From assembly GCF_000218895.1 (NCBI RefSeq), contig NC_015703.1, forward strand, positions 4,105,001 to 4,169,000: a stretch of 64,000 nucleotides of DNA, written 5' to 3'. The stretch is from Runella slithyformis DSM 19594. Lineage in GTDB: Bacteria > Bacteroidota > Bacteroidia > Cytophagales > Spirosomataceae. This document shows, piece after piece, positions 16,277-24,079 of this stretch. Made by a program: the position numbers and the translations under genes. The notes under the pieces were generated by a model, which searched no databases, was not told the origin of the DNA, and was given only the letters and a program-made list of their open reading frames with translations. Positions within the stretch are counted from its first letter, which is position 1. Each line of letters starts with the position of its first letter.

Positions 16277-16308
16277 CCCTTGATTGAAAATTTTGTAAAA
16301 GCAGGGCA

Positions 16309-16345
16309 TAAAAAAAGCGTTGGGAGGGTACTTCCAACGCTTTTG
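16309..16345 (-). terminator. Rho-independent terminator of the lipoprotein gene at 16380
   Basis: On the minus strand a stem of about 11 bp (AAAAGCGTTGG / CCAACGCTTTT) with a 10-nt loop is followed by a run of T (complement of 16311-16316). It closes the gene at 16380-17150 just before the ars promoter. Confidence 0.85.
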
Positions 16346-16379
16346 CCATTTAGTTATTTTGTTCTTGGTTGATCAATGA

Positions 16380-17150
16380 TTATTTAGCACTTAAACGGTT
16401 TGTCTCGACGGCTTCAACCTCTGTTCGAAGCAAAATGCCCGTGGCCAATGCCGCAATGACGGTGCTGGTTTCGGCATCTACGGATTCGTCGATCCATACG
16501 GTGCCGTTATTGATCGTTGATACGGCCCCTACCGGTTTGCCGCTGACGATGAACTCATGTCCGTAGATACCCATTTTCTTCATCCATTCAGGTTGGTTTT
16601 GCAATCCCCGCACGGCTTTGATTTCAATGGTTTTGGCAAAGTTTCGGGCATATCCGGCCGACTCTCTCGGTTGCAGGAAATCTCCGTTGGGATTGTGTAA
16701 AATAAAATCCCACGTATCTTCCTGTTGGGTGACAATGGTGCCCGCAAAATAGTTTTTATACGTGAGCGGTATTCCAAAATACTCCTGAAGGACCTTCAGA
16801 TCGGTGCTTTTAAAGCGGCTCAGGCAGGATACCCTGACGGATTGCCCGTTTGGGCCGAATTGCGTAAAACTGAGTTTTTCATTGGCTCCCTGAAAGCGAA
16901 GGATGAACGGAACATTGTAGCTGAATGTCCAGCCGCGCTTTACTTTATCGGTGCTGAACGTGCCGTACCGGATCACTTGGCCGATCTGAATTCCCTGACG
17001 GCCTTTTACGGGCATTGCGGTCGCATTCAATTCCGGATTGAACGGGATTTGAGCGGTTTTGCAACCGGCGAAAAGCGTACAGGCCAACAGGAAAAAGGCT
17101 CCCTGTTTTTTGAAAGAGGAGTTTTTTGTTTTAAAAAATGTAAATTTCAT
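16380..17150 (-). CDS. Putative lipoprotein of unknown function
   Basis: 256 residues. The N-terminus is basic and then hydrophobic, ending in a lipobox FFLLACTLFAGC with Cys about 30. The mature protein has phrases such as IRYGTFSTDKVKRGW, WDFILHNPNGDF and an IWIDES-like C-terminal strand. It may be a beta-sheet domain, and I recognise no catalytic motif. A single-gene unit: its own terminator follows and the next gene upstream (17314) is separate. The same layout is seen in Bacteroidota lipoproteins annotated only as hypothetical. Confidence 0.75.
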   Translation of the reverse strand: MKFTFFKTKNSSFKKQGAFFLLACTLFAGCKTAQIPFNPELNATAMPVKGRQGIQIGQVIRYGTFSTDKVKRGWTFSYNVPFILRFQGANEKLSFTQFGPNGQSVRVSCLSRFKSTDLKVLQEYFGIPLTYKNYFAGTIVTQQEDTWDFILHNPNGDFLQPRESAGYARNFAKTIEIKAVRGLQNQPEWMKKMGIYGHEFIVSGKPVGAVSTINNGTVWIDESVDAETSTVIAALATGILLRTEVEAVETNRLSAK

Positions 17151-17313
17151 GGCTTAGCTGTTTTTTAAAATGGCGTTGCAAAATGCGACCGGAATACACA
17201 GGAAAAAACAGTTTTGGCCCTGAATTGTCAAAATTATGGGATGAAGCGTTGGTTTATGATTACAAATCTGTAGCCTGAATCTAACTAATGGCCGGGAGCA
17301 GTTGTCCTGAAGT

Positions 17314-17607
17314 TTAACCGGCAAAAAAAGAGCCCCACGTCAAAATGGAGCTAATCAGCAGCATACAAAAGGTTGGAAAAGAATAGCTCTTGAACGAAAA
17401 TTTGGCAGCAATGAGATGTTGAAGGGAAAAAAATAACAGAACCAATTGCAGCGCCATGAGCGGGAAAAGCAGTATTTCCTGAAAAACATCGAGCAACACA
17501 ACGTTAAGCCGGAAGAAATAATGATTGAGATAGACAAAGCCAAAATAAGAAACAATAGCGGCGCTGACCCAAAATAAGGGTTTTTCGTTCAACGGTGGCG
17601 TGTTCAT
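17314..17607 (-). CDS. Small integral membrane protein, unknown
   Basis: 97 residues with three predicted membrane helices: WVSAAIVSYFGFVYL, then LLFPLMALQLVLLFFSL, then FCMLLISSILTWGSFFA. The loops are short and have few charged residues. There is no family resemblance I can name. It is a short hydrophobic reading frame, which can arise by chance. Its good start and run to a near stop without breaks make it more likely than not. It stands alone between the lipoprotein gene and the DUF2892 unit. Confidence 0.6.
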   Translation of the reverse strand: MNTPPLNEKPLFWVSAAIVSYFGFVYLNHYFFRLNVVLLDVFQEILLFPLMALQLVLLFFSLQHLIAAKFSFKSYSFPTFCMLLISSILTWGSFFAG

Positions 17608-17687
17608 TGACTTTGGGAGAGTTGTTTGATACCAAAAATAACCGAGAGCCGGACGAATTCCTAACGTTTTTTAGAAAGGCAACTATT

Positions 17688-17722
17688 GAAAAAAGCCATT
17701 TTACGTGGGCAAAATGGCTTTT
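17688..17722 (-). terminator. Rho-independent terminator of the DUF2892 unit
   Basis: A perfect 12-bp stem (AAAAGCCATTTT 17691-17702 / AAAATGGCTTTT 17711-17722) with an 8-nt loop is followed on the minus strand by TTTTTT. It lies 20 bp after the DUF2892 stop and closes that unit. Confidence 0.9.
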
Positions 17723-17742
17723 GAATGAACTTCAGCACTCAA

Positions 17743-17949
17743 TTATTTTTTTACCGGACAGGTATTCAGCCCAAAGATGGAATACAGTGGGCAGAAACTG
17801 ATGACGCTTGTCAGCGTAAAAATCGCCGCTACTACCAATGCGATGATGCCAAGTGTGCCCGTGAGGGTTTCGGTAAAATACAGGGCAACGGCAACCGCCG
17901 CTGCGATAAAACGAATAATGCGGTCGGTGCCGCCCATGTTAGGTTTCAT
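17743..17949 (-). CDS. DUF2892 (YgaP-type) membrane protein
   Basis: 68 residues. It has MGGTDRIIRFIAAAVAV, a second helix LGIIALVVAAIFTLTSVI, and then the signature FCPLYSIFGLNTC, the DUF2892 motif found at the membrane end of YgaP rhodaneses. In YgaP the domain anchors a rhodanese that moves sulfur or exports thiocyanate. Here it is a separate small protein next to rhodanese and thioredoxin genes. The two motif cysteines are present. It is preceded by the short frame at 17964 and by dyad C, and followed by a strong terminator. Confidence 0.88.
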   Translation of the reverse strand: MKPNMGGTDRIIRFIAAAVAVALYFTETLTGTLGIIALVVAAIFTLTSVISFCPLYSIFGLNTCPVKK

Positions 17950-17963
17950 GATACGTGATGTTT

Positions 17964-18029
17964 TCAGTGTTTAATACCTTCAATGATGAAATACAAACCG
18001 ATCATCAGGGCAATGCACAGAAGAGGCAT
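17964..18029 (-). CDS. Possible tiny membrane peptide with upstream Cys/His cluster
   Basis: A 21-codon frame from the ATG at 18029 encodes MPLLCIALMIGLYFIIEGIKH, a single membrane helix. Read in the same frame, the sequence continues upstream as NCRKNHHC with no stop back past 18060, so a longer product with a metal-binding look (C, HH, C before a helix) may be real. It lacks an ATG or GTG start in the likely transcript. The only ATG there (18061) is in another frame and stops after 18 codons. This could be a non-standard start, an error or a frameshift. It lies 15 bp before the DUF2892 gene and just after dyad C. Confidence 0.4.
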   Translation of the reverse strand: MPLLCIALMIGLYFIIEGIKH

Positions 18030-18065
18030 GCAGTGATGATTTTTGCGGCAGTTGATTTCATAATG

Positions 18066-18111
18066 TAAAGGTGGCACAGAAAACACCTTCGAGTCAGTGA
18101 CAAAAGTTACA
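18066..18111 (-). promoter_or_regulatory. Fnr/Crp-like dyad C upstream of the DUF2892 unit
   Basis: Dyad AGTGAC-AAAA-GTTACA (18096-18111), 6-4-6 geometry, centre 18103.5. On the minus strand a TTT core at 18067-18069 (ACCTTTAC) could be a poor -7 element ending about 37 bp from the centre. The -7 match is weaker than at the other sites. Confidence 0.5.
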
Positions 18112-18206
18112 GATGCCCCTCTATTTCGTTCAAATGTTGCGAATATTTGCCGAAATATTTTTGAGGCAGGCTTTCAGGATTCCTGAATCGGAGCGGGAGC
18201 GTCATT

Positions 18207-18524
18207 TTATCGGGTTTGGGTACTCAGTTGGTTGAGGACCTGTTCCAATTGCTTTTTTTGCACTGTACCGGTGTGTCGCCACATAATTTTACCTTTATGA
18301 AACAACATAAAGGTCGGCATACTCTGCACCCGATACGAATCGGTCAATTTGGCGTTTTTGTCCACATCTATTTTGATGACCCGAACGCGGTCGCCCATCT
18401 GTTTGGCAAAATCCTTCAAGATCGGCGACATCATTTTACAGGGGCCGCACCACTCCGCAAAAAAATCAACCAACACGGGCGTGTCCCCGTTGATGATTTC
18501 GTTGAAAGTCTCTTTCTTTTCCAT
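18207..18524 (-). CDS. Thioredoxin
   Basis: 105 residues from the ATG at 18524. It has the canonical active site FFAEWCGPCKMMSP (Cys about 26 and 29) and the cis-proline SMPTFMLF. The length is that of a free thioredoxin, with no signal, so it acts in the cytoplasm. It would reduce disulfides and can supply electrons to thioredoxin-coupled arsenate reductase. It is the last gene of a likely operon: rhodanese, DUF2892-like membrane protein, DUF6132 protein, thioredoxin, with gaps of 41, -17 and 74 bp. Confidence 0.95.
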   Translation of the reverse strand: MEKKETFNEIINGDTPVLVDFFAEWCGPCKMMSPILKDFAKQMGDRVRVIKIDVDKNAKLTDSYRVQSMPTFMLFHKGKIMWRHTGTVQKKQLEQVLNQLSTQTR

Positions 18525-18598
18525 TATTTTCCTTTTTGATTCCCGATCAAGGACTAAAAAACAGTGCCGGCTGAGAGTTGCGGATAGGGCTGAATTAT

Positions 18599-18802
18599 TC
18601 AGGACCTTTTTGGACTCACATCCTGCAACAGGCCCCCGCCAAAGTAGCCCATAAGTGCTCCGTAAGGCACCATGGTCTGCCATTGTGACTTGATGGGGCA
18701 GGTGCCTGTCAGGCAACCTACTTCTTTCCAATACCAAAAACCGCCCACAGCTCCTGCAAATGCCCCGATCCATCCCCATGGGATATTACTTAACTTCTTC
18801 AT
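18599..18802 (-). CDS. DUF6132-family small membrane protein
   Basis: 67 residues from the ATG at 18802. Two glycine-rich membrane helices (IGAFAGAVGGFWYW and YGALMGYFGGGLL) flank a CLTGTCPI motif. This matches small Bacteroidota proteins of the DUF6132 type that sit next to rhodaneses. The Cys-x4-Cys pair could form a redox couple. The reading frame overlaps the upstream membrane protein by 17 bp. The longer in-frame form to 18856 begins in the upstream gene. Confidence 0.75.
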   Translation of the reverse strand: MKKLSNIPWGWIGAFAGAVGGFWYWKEVGCLTGTCPIKSQWQTMVPYGALMGYFGGGLLQDVSPKRS

Positions 18803-19025
18803 ACTGTGTTTCTTCACTGATTTTTGAAGTGTTTGGGCGGGTATTGGGGGCGGCACATCCTGCCGAGCCGCAACATCCTAAATTCATTGCAGCCTGCACC
18901 GCAAACAAACCGCCCATCAACCCCAACAGCGGTTGATGCTCTGCTACGGCGGAGTACATAAACCAAAGCCCCATACCCATGCGCAACATCCGCATAAAAT
19001 TCCAATTACTCAATAGTGTATTCAT
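18786..19025 (-). CDS. DUF2892-like inner-membrane protein
   Basis: 79 residues from the ATG at 19025. Two hydrophobic helices: MLRMGMGLWFMYSAVAEH and LLGLMGGLFAVQAAMN. The cluster LGCCGSAGCAAP follows, with three Cys that could hold metal or persulfide. The layout resembles the YgaP membrane half. The tail is polar with many Thr/Ser/Glu. It lies between the rhodanese (41 bp upstream) and the DUF6132 gene (17 bp overlap), so it is probably the membrane partner of that rhodanese. Confidence 0.75.
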   Translation of the reverse strand: MNTLLSNWNFMRMLRMGMGLWFMYSAVAEHQPLLGLMGGLFAVQAAMNLGCCGSAGCAAPNTRPNTSKISEETQYEEVK

Positions 19026-19066
19026 CTGAATGGTTGATTTTTTGTAAGATGACAAAAATGCAGGCA

Positions 19067-19393
19067 TTAGTACGGCCAGCTCATCATACCGCCCGAAAGG
19101 TTGTAGAGGTGCTCGAAGCCGGCGTTGCCCATCATTTTACACGCCTGTCCACTGCGATTGCCACTACGGCAATACACGAAATAGGTTTTACTTTTATCTA
19201 ATTTACTGATTTTTTGTTGAAAATCGGCACTCATCAGGTCAATATTGATGGCCCCTTGAATGGCTCCCGAACGCATCTCGGCGGCGGTGCGCACGTCTAA
19301 AATGACGGCGTTGGGGGTTTCGGCCAATAATTTTTTGAAAGAAGAAGCATTCACGTCTTCGTAATTCTTGTTGGTTTTTAGAAAGCTGAACAT
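19067..19393 (-). CDS. Cytoplasmic rhodanese-domain protein
   Basis: 108 residues, one rhodanese domain with no signal. The active loop is CRSGNRSG (Cys about 75). VILDVRTAAEMRSG and NLSGGMMSWP are also conserved. CRSGNRS is the thiosulfate:cyanide sulfurtransferase type. It heads the operon ending in thioredoxin and has an Fnr-like dyad centred 71 bp before its start. With DUF2892-like and DUF6132 membrane proteins it forms a split version of YgaP, in which the rhodanese and its membrane domain are separate. Confidence 0.9.
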   Translation of the reverse strand: MFSFLKTNKNYEDVNASSFKKLLAETPNAVILDVRTAAEMRSGAIQGAINIDLMSADFQQKISKLDKSKTYFVYCRSGNRSGQACKMMGNAGFEHLYNLSGGMMSWPY

Positions 19394-19427
19394 GGTCTTT
19401 GTCGGTTTTGAATTTTTATTGATGTGA

Positions 19428-19472
19428 CAAAGTTCGTATCCTGAAGGCGCTTATAATGTGATATTTGTTACA
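19428..19472 (-). promoter_or_regulatory. Fnr/Crp-like dyad D and -7 element upstream of the rhodanese-thioredoxin operon
   Basis: Dyad TGTGAT-ATTT-GTTACA (19457-19472), 6-4-6 geometry, differing from a perfect palindrome at two bases. On the minus strand the -7 element GAACTTTG (19428-19435) ends 36.5 bp from its centre. The dyad also lies 4 bp from the histidine kinase stop, so the gap is shared. Confidence 0.65.
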
Positions 19473-19475
19473 TAC

Positions 19476-20843
19476 TTAAGAAATATGTGGTAATTCTACT
19501 GTAAATATACTTCCCTTTCCCTGCTTACTTTTTACATGTATCTTTCCTTGATGAAGTTCCAGGATTTTTTTACAAACCGATAACCCGACCCCAAATCCTG
19601 AAATGGTGAGGGCATTGCGGGAGCGATAAAAGGGCTCAAAAATGGCGGTAAAGTCTTCGGGCGGAATACCGATTCCTTCATCCTGAATGCTGACGAGCGT
19701 GTGGGTCTCGTTAAAATCAATCACCACCAGGGCCAGATGGTTGGAAGAGTATTTACAGGCGTTGCTCATCAGATTCGTAAAGACGGTTTTGAGCAGAGGC
19801 TCATCACCCAACACTATTATATGTTTTTCATTTTCGGGTTCCCGGGCGTATTCGACGCTGATACGGTAGTCCGGTTTACTCAAGAGCAGTTCGTCTTGTG
19901 CCTGAAAAACCACATCATCTATCCGCACTTCTGAAGTATTGTTAATTTTTGATTTTAAAGGTCTTACGATTTGAAGAAGGCTATTGCTAAGGGCAATGAG
20001 CCGATCAATGTCTTTGCGGATATTTTGCAGAATGCCCCGGTGCTGGGCAACGTTGAGGTTTTCGTCCAGACTGATTTCGACCTCGGATTTAAGGGCCGCC
20101 AAAGGTGTGCGGAGTTCGTGTGAGGCGTGAGAGACAAAGCTTCGCTGAAGTTCAAATGATTGTTCCAACCGATACATCATTTTGTTGAAAGCAGCTGCTA
20201 ATTGCCCAATCTCGTCTTTTTCGTTGCGTTCGTCCAGACGCTCCCGCAGGTTGTTGGCGGTGATGGTGCTGATTTGACTAATGAATTGATTAACAGGTCC
20301 CAGTGCGTTTCCGGCAAAAAAAACACCCAATAGAATCGTGAGCATAATACCGACGATCAGACCGGTGTACAAAATGTCGCGAAGGTTGGCCATTTTGCTG
20401 CGTCCGAATTTGTCGTAGGCCGAAGCCAAAATAACGTAATGATGCCCGTTGAGTTCGTAGAGCAAGCCTACCAGTTCATTGTCTCCGGCGTTTGTCTCAA
20501 CGTATTTTTCTTTTCGTACGCGGTTCAGCAGGTCTTTACTGTAGTTAATTACATGGTCATCCAAGCTACTGTAAAACAGCTTGTTATGCTGGTTGAAAAC
20601 CAACACCTTTTCGTCGACCAAAGCGGTAAGAGTGTTTTTGTCGATGATTTTGAGCAAGTTACGATCTATCTCATCTACTTTTATCAGCAGTTGAGCCGTC
20701 GTAATAGCCTTGCTTTTCAGGCGGTCGTAGTATTCCTGCTGTCGAAATTCAGCGAATAATTGGTAAATGACAAAAGAAAAAACGGCCAGCAGACTTCCTA
20801 CGATCAATGAAAACTGAATGGCAATTTTGGTTTGGATCTTCAT
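19476..20843 (-). CDS. HisKA-type sensor histidine kinase, CusS-like
   Basis: 455 residues. Two membrane helices (about 10-30 and 158-180) enclose a sensor domain of about 125 residues. A HAMP linker follows, then the H box SHASHELRTPL with the phospho-acceptor His about 242. The ATPase end has NACKYSS (N box), EGIGIP (G1) and GFGVGLSV (G2). It starts inside the response-regulator stop (4-bp ATGA overlap). It is transcribed divergently from the metal-efflux operon, the usual place for a metal-sensing kinase. The sensor begins with the phrase YYDRLKSKAITTAQLL, which recurs in the second kinase at 30081. Confidence 0.93.
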   Translation of the reverse strand: MKIQTKIAIQFSLIVGSLLAVFSFVIYQLFAEFRQQEYYDRLKSKAITTAQLLIKVDEIDRNLLKIIDKNTLTALVDEKVLVFNQHNKLFYSSLDDHVINYSKDLLNRVRKEKYVETNAGDNELVGLLYELNGHHYVILASAYDKFGRSKMANLRDILYTGLIVGIMLTILLGVFFAGNALGPVNQFISQISTITANNLRERLDERNEKDEIGQLAAAFNKMMYRLEQSFELQRSFVSHASHELRTPLAALKSEVEISLDENLNVAQHRGILQNIRKDIDRLIALSNSLLQIVRPLKSKINNTSEVRIDDVVFQAQDELLLSKPDYRISVEYAREPENEKHIIVLGDEPLLKTVFTNLMSNACKYSSNHLALVVIDFNETHTLVSIQDEGIGIPPEDFTAIFEPFYRSRNALTISGFGVGLSVCKKILELHQGKIHVKSKQGKGSIFTVELPHIS

Positions 20844-21544
20844 GGGTATTCGCGCAGGATATAGCCCAGACTTGGGCGCGTGTGGATCAGTTTGGGTTCG
20901 AAATCGCGATCTATTTTTCGGCGTAAGATATTGATATAGACTTCGATTACATTGGTTCCCGTGTCAAAATGGATATCCCATACCTGAGCTGCGATATCGT
21001 TTTTGGAGAGAACTTTCCCTTTATTTTTTACCAAAAACACCAAAAATTCGTACTCACGGGCCGTAAGTTTTATTTCTTTGCCACCGCGTCTTACCAATTT
21101 GCTGTCTAAAAATACTTCTAAATCGGCAATGTGCAGGACCTTCCCTACGGTTTCCGCTTCCGGGCTGTTTCTTCGGAGTCCGACCAGCACCCGATGATAT
21201 AGTTCGCGGAAATCGAAAGGTTTTACAATATAATCATCGGCTCCTGCCTCAAAGCCTTCAATTTTGTCTTCCATTTCGCTCATGGCCGTAAGCATCAGAA
21301 TGGGCAGCGTAGGTTTTGACTCACGAATACGCTGGCAGACTTCATAGCCGCTCAGCTCGGGAAGGTTGATGTCAAGAATGACTAAGTCAAAGGCCACCGT
21401 CCGGGCGCGACGCAACCCCAACACGCCGTCGTAGGATACCTCCGTCTCAAACCCTTTATTGGTCAAGCCTCTGGTTAGTAGCTGCGCAATGCGTTGGTCA
21501 TCCTCAATGATAAGGATTCTCTTTGGTTCAGGGTCGTTGTTCAT
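20840..21544 (-). CDS. OmpR/CusR-family response regulator
   Basis: 234 residues. The receiver domain has D16/D17, phospho-Asp about 58 in VILDINLP, and the T-x-K pattern MLTAMS / IVKPFD. The winged-helix domain ends VIEVYINILRRKIDR and GYILREYP, typical of heavy-metal regulators. It lies divergent to the outer membrane factor gene at 21679, and a 22-bp-spaced direct repeat in the gap between them may be its binding site. It would control the efflux operon and perhaps itself. Confidence 0.93.
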   Translation of the reverse strand: MNNDPEPKRILIIEDDQRIAQLLTRGLTNKGFETEVSYDGVLGLRRARTVAFDLVILDINLPELSGYEVCQRIRESKPTLPILMLTAMSEMEDKIEGFEAGADDYIVKPFDFRELYHRVLVGLRRNSPEAETVGKVLHIADLEVFLDSKLVRRGGKEIKLTAREYEFLVFLVKNKGKVLSKNDIAAQVWDIHFDTGTNVIEVYINILRRKIDRDFEPKLIHTRPSLGYILREYP

Positions 21545-21612
21545 GAATAGCAGAATGTTCTTACCTCAAATATATAACATCTGAAGACCTTCATTTATCT
21601 ATTTAGTTTTTT

Positions 21613-21645
21613 TTAAGGTTTGCTTTATACGAGGTTAAGGTTAGC
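21613..21645 (+). promoter_or_regulatory. Direct repeat upstream of the metal-efflux operon, candidate response-regulator site
   Basis: TTAAGGTTTGC (21613-21623) and TTAAGGTTAGC (21635-21645) are identical at 10 of 11 bases and start exactly 22 bp apart, two turns of the helix. OmpR-family dimers bind such tandem repeats. The position is in the gap between the regulator gene and the operon it probably controls, 34 bp before the outer membrane factor start. Confidence 0.55.
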
Positions 21646-21678
21646 GATACACATTTGCAAAAATGTTTTGTACTCCCC

Positions 21679-22926
21679 ATGCGATTTGCCCTTATCATTG
21701 CCCTGTTGTGTTCGTTTCAAAGCTTTTCCCAAGACTCTTTAAGAATATCCCTCCGGCAGGCTGACAGCCTGTTTATCAAAAATAACCTTATTCTTTTGGC
21801 AGAACGCTTTCGCATCGATGCCGCGCAGGCCTCTGTCATTCAGGCAAAATTGTGGGACAATCCGACCCTTTCCACGGAATGGAATATCTATAATCCAACC
21901 AAAAAACAGGTATTGGATGTAGGCCGAGGCGGCCAAAAGATCATTTCCATTGAGCAGGTGCTGGTTACGGCCGGTAAGCGCAGCAAACAGGTAGCGCTCT
22001 CGCTCGAAAATGCTCGCATGACGGAATATGAGTTTTTGGATTTGCTGCGCCTGCTGAAATTTGAACTGCGCTCCAATTTTTTCGATATTTTCTTTCTGCA
22101 AAATACCCTAAACCGGTACTTGCGTCAGATCGAAACCCTGCAAAGTACCGTGGCGGCTTTTGAAATGCAGTATGAAAAAAATAATGTTTCGCTGAGGGAA
22201 TTGCTCCGGCTGAAAGCGCTGCTTTTCCAGTTAAATAATGATAAAACAGAGATTTTGTTTCAATTGGCGGAGAAGCAAAAAACGGTCAAAACGCTCCTTA
22301 ACAGCGAGCAGCCTGTCAAACCTTTGGTGGTTGAGACCGAATTGAACCGCTATCGATTGGCTACTGATGACGTTGCCTCTTTGAGTGAACTGGCATTGCA
22401 AAATCGGGGAGACGTCAAAGTAGCTGAATCATTTGCGCGACAGGCTGAACTGAACTATCAATTACAGAAAGCCCTTGCCGTACCCAACCTTCGACTCGGT
22501 GCTACCTATGACCAATCCGGAAGTTATGTAAATAATTATACGGGCCTGACACTGGGTGCCGATCTGCCTTTTTTCAATAAAAATCAGGGCAATATCAAAG
22601 TGGCCAAAACCATGATCGAATACCAAAAGGGAGTCAGGGTTCAAAAGCAGAATGCGGTAACCAATGAAGTGGCGGCAGCACTGCAAAAAGTACGATACGC
22701 GGAAAATATGGTACAGAGTGTCGATTCAAAATTTACCGAACAATTTGAATTGTTGAACAAAGGCGTATTGGAAAATTTCCAAAAACGCAATTTGACCCTG
22801 TTGGAATTTATTGACCTGATCGAAACCTACAGCGAAAGCATCAGGGAATTGAACCGCCTCAAAGCAGATAGAGTGGGAGCCTATGAAGAACTTAATTTTA
22901 CCGTTGGACAGGAACTATTTAATTGA
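21679..22926 (+). CDS. Outer membrane efflux protein of a metal RND system (TolC/CzcC-like)
   Basis: 415 residues from the ATG at 21679, which begins a signal (MRFALIIALLCSFQSFSQ). A TTG 24 bp upstream is in frame but less fitting. Two OEP repeats give long amphipathic helices with coiled-coil character (DSLRISLRQADSLF, later LLEFIDLIETYSESIREL). It forms the trimeric outer-membrane channel of the tripartite export system. Its stop lies 1 bp before the adaptor's ATG, so the operon is tightly coupled. The sequence does not tell the metal. Confidence 0.9.
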   Translation: MRFALIIALLCSFQSFSQDSLRISLRQADSLFIKNNLILLAERFRIDAAQASVIQAKLWDNPTLSTEWNIYNPTKKQVLDVGRGGQKIISIEQVLVTAGKRSKQVALSLENARMTEYEFLDLLRLLKFELRSNFFDIFFLQNTLNRYLRQIETLQSTVAAFEMQYEKNNVSLRELLRLKALLFQLNNDKTEILFQLAEKQKTVKTLLNSEQPVKPLVVETELNRYRLATDDVASLSELALQNRGDVKVAESFARQAELNYQLQKALAVPNLRLGATYDQSGSYVNNYTGLTLGADLPFFNKNQGNIKVAKTMIEYQKGVRVQKQNAVTNEVAAALQKVRYAENMVQSVDSKFTEQFELLNKGVLENFQKRNLTLLEFIDLIETYSESIRELNRLKADRVGAYEELNFTVGQELFN

Positions 22927-22927
22927 A

Positions 22928-24013
22928 ATGAATATAAAAATCATTCTTATACTCTTTGCGGGCGGCGCACTCCTGACCGCCTGCCAAAAAAAACAGGCTG
23001 AAGCCGAAGCCGTAAAAGCTTTTATGCTGTCGGACACGATGATGAAACGCATCGAATTGGCCGATGTGGTAACCGAGCCGGTCCGCAGTGAATTGACCCT
23101 CGTGGGAAAAGTCATTGCCGACGAAAATCGCGTCATCAAGGTATTTCCGCTCGTGGGCGGAAACGTGGAGAATGTCACGGTAGAATTGGGTGATTATGTT
23201 CGTAAAGGCCAGGTGCTGGCTACTATTCGTTCGGGCGAAGTGGCCGATTTTGAGCGGCAGATGATTCAGGCGCAGGCGGAAGTATTGGTGGCGGAGAAAA
23301 ACCTGAAGACGGCCGAAGAACTTTTTGAAAGCAAGCTGAACTCGCAGCGTGAAGTAACCTCAGCCAAAAAAGAACTGGAAAATGCGCAGGCCGAGCTTAA
23401 CCGGATGAAAGAAGTATTTCGGATTTATGGCCTCGGTAAAACCCAAAACTACATTGTGAAAGCCCCGATCGACGGGTTTGTGCTCAGCAAAAACGTAAAC
23501 CCCGGCATGCAGCTCCGCTCTGATAACAACGAGCAGATCTTTACGATTGGTCAGATCAGTGAAGTATGGGTCATGGCCAACGTCAACGAAAGCGATATTC
23601 CGAAAGTAAAATTGGGCATGCAGGCAAATATACAGACCATCAGCTACGGAGAAGAACTGTTTAAAGGCAGCGTGGATAAAATTTACAACGTGCTCGATCC
23701 CGAAAGCAAGACCATGAAAGTACGCATTCGGCTCAACAATGCAGGCTATAAACTTAAACCCGAAATGCACGCTACCGTATCGCTCAAATTTGAAGAAGGA
23801 GGTTCGATGACGGCTATCCCCTCAAGTGCGGTGATTTTTGACCGGAGCAAAAATTGGGTCATGGTCTTTAAGAACCGCTCTGACATCGAAACCCGTGAGG
23901 TGGTCGTCTACAAAATGCTGAATGATGTTGCGTATATACGTGAGGGTTTGAAAAATAATGAGCGGGTTATTTCTAAAAACCAATTGTTGGTGTACGATGC
24001 TTTAAATGATTAA
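22928..24013 (+). CDS. Periplasmic adaptor lipoprotein of the metal RND system (CzcB-like)
   Basis: 361 residues from the ATG at 22928. The N-terminus is a lipoprotein signal, MNIKIILILFAGGALLTAC, Cys about 19. The order is a beta-barrel strand set, a lipoyl half (GNVENVTVELGDYVRKGQVL), a hairpin of helices (about 110-170) and the second lipoyl half (KAPIDGFVLSKNVNPG), then a beta-barrel and membrane-proximal end. It connects the inner-membrane pump and the outer-membrane channel and may hand metal to the pump. It has few His or Met, which does not suggest a dedicated copper-binding N-terminus. Confidence 0.92.
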   Translation: MNIKIILILFAGGALLTACQKKQAEAEAVKAFMLSDTMMKRIELADVVTEPVRSELTLVGKVIADENRVIKVFPLVGGNVENVTVELGDYVRKGQVLATIRSGEVADFERQMIQAQAEVLVAEKNLKTAEELFESKLNSQREVTSAKKELENAQAELNRMKEVFRIYGLGKTQNYIVKAPIDGFVLSKNVNPGMQLRSDNNEQIFTIGQISEVWVMANVNESDIPKVKLGMQANIQTISYGEELFKGSVDKIYNVLDPESKTMKVRIRLNNAGYKLKPEMHATVSLKFEEGGSMTAIPSSAVIFDRSKNWVMVFKNRSDIETREVVVYKMLNDVAYIREGLKNNERVISKNQLLVYDALND

Positions 24014-24079
24014 TCATTCCTGAAAATCTTCAGGGCTAACGCTTAACTCCCCTTTTAAGGTTGGGATTGCTTTATACGT

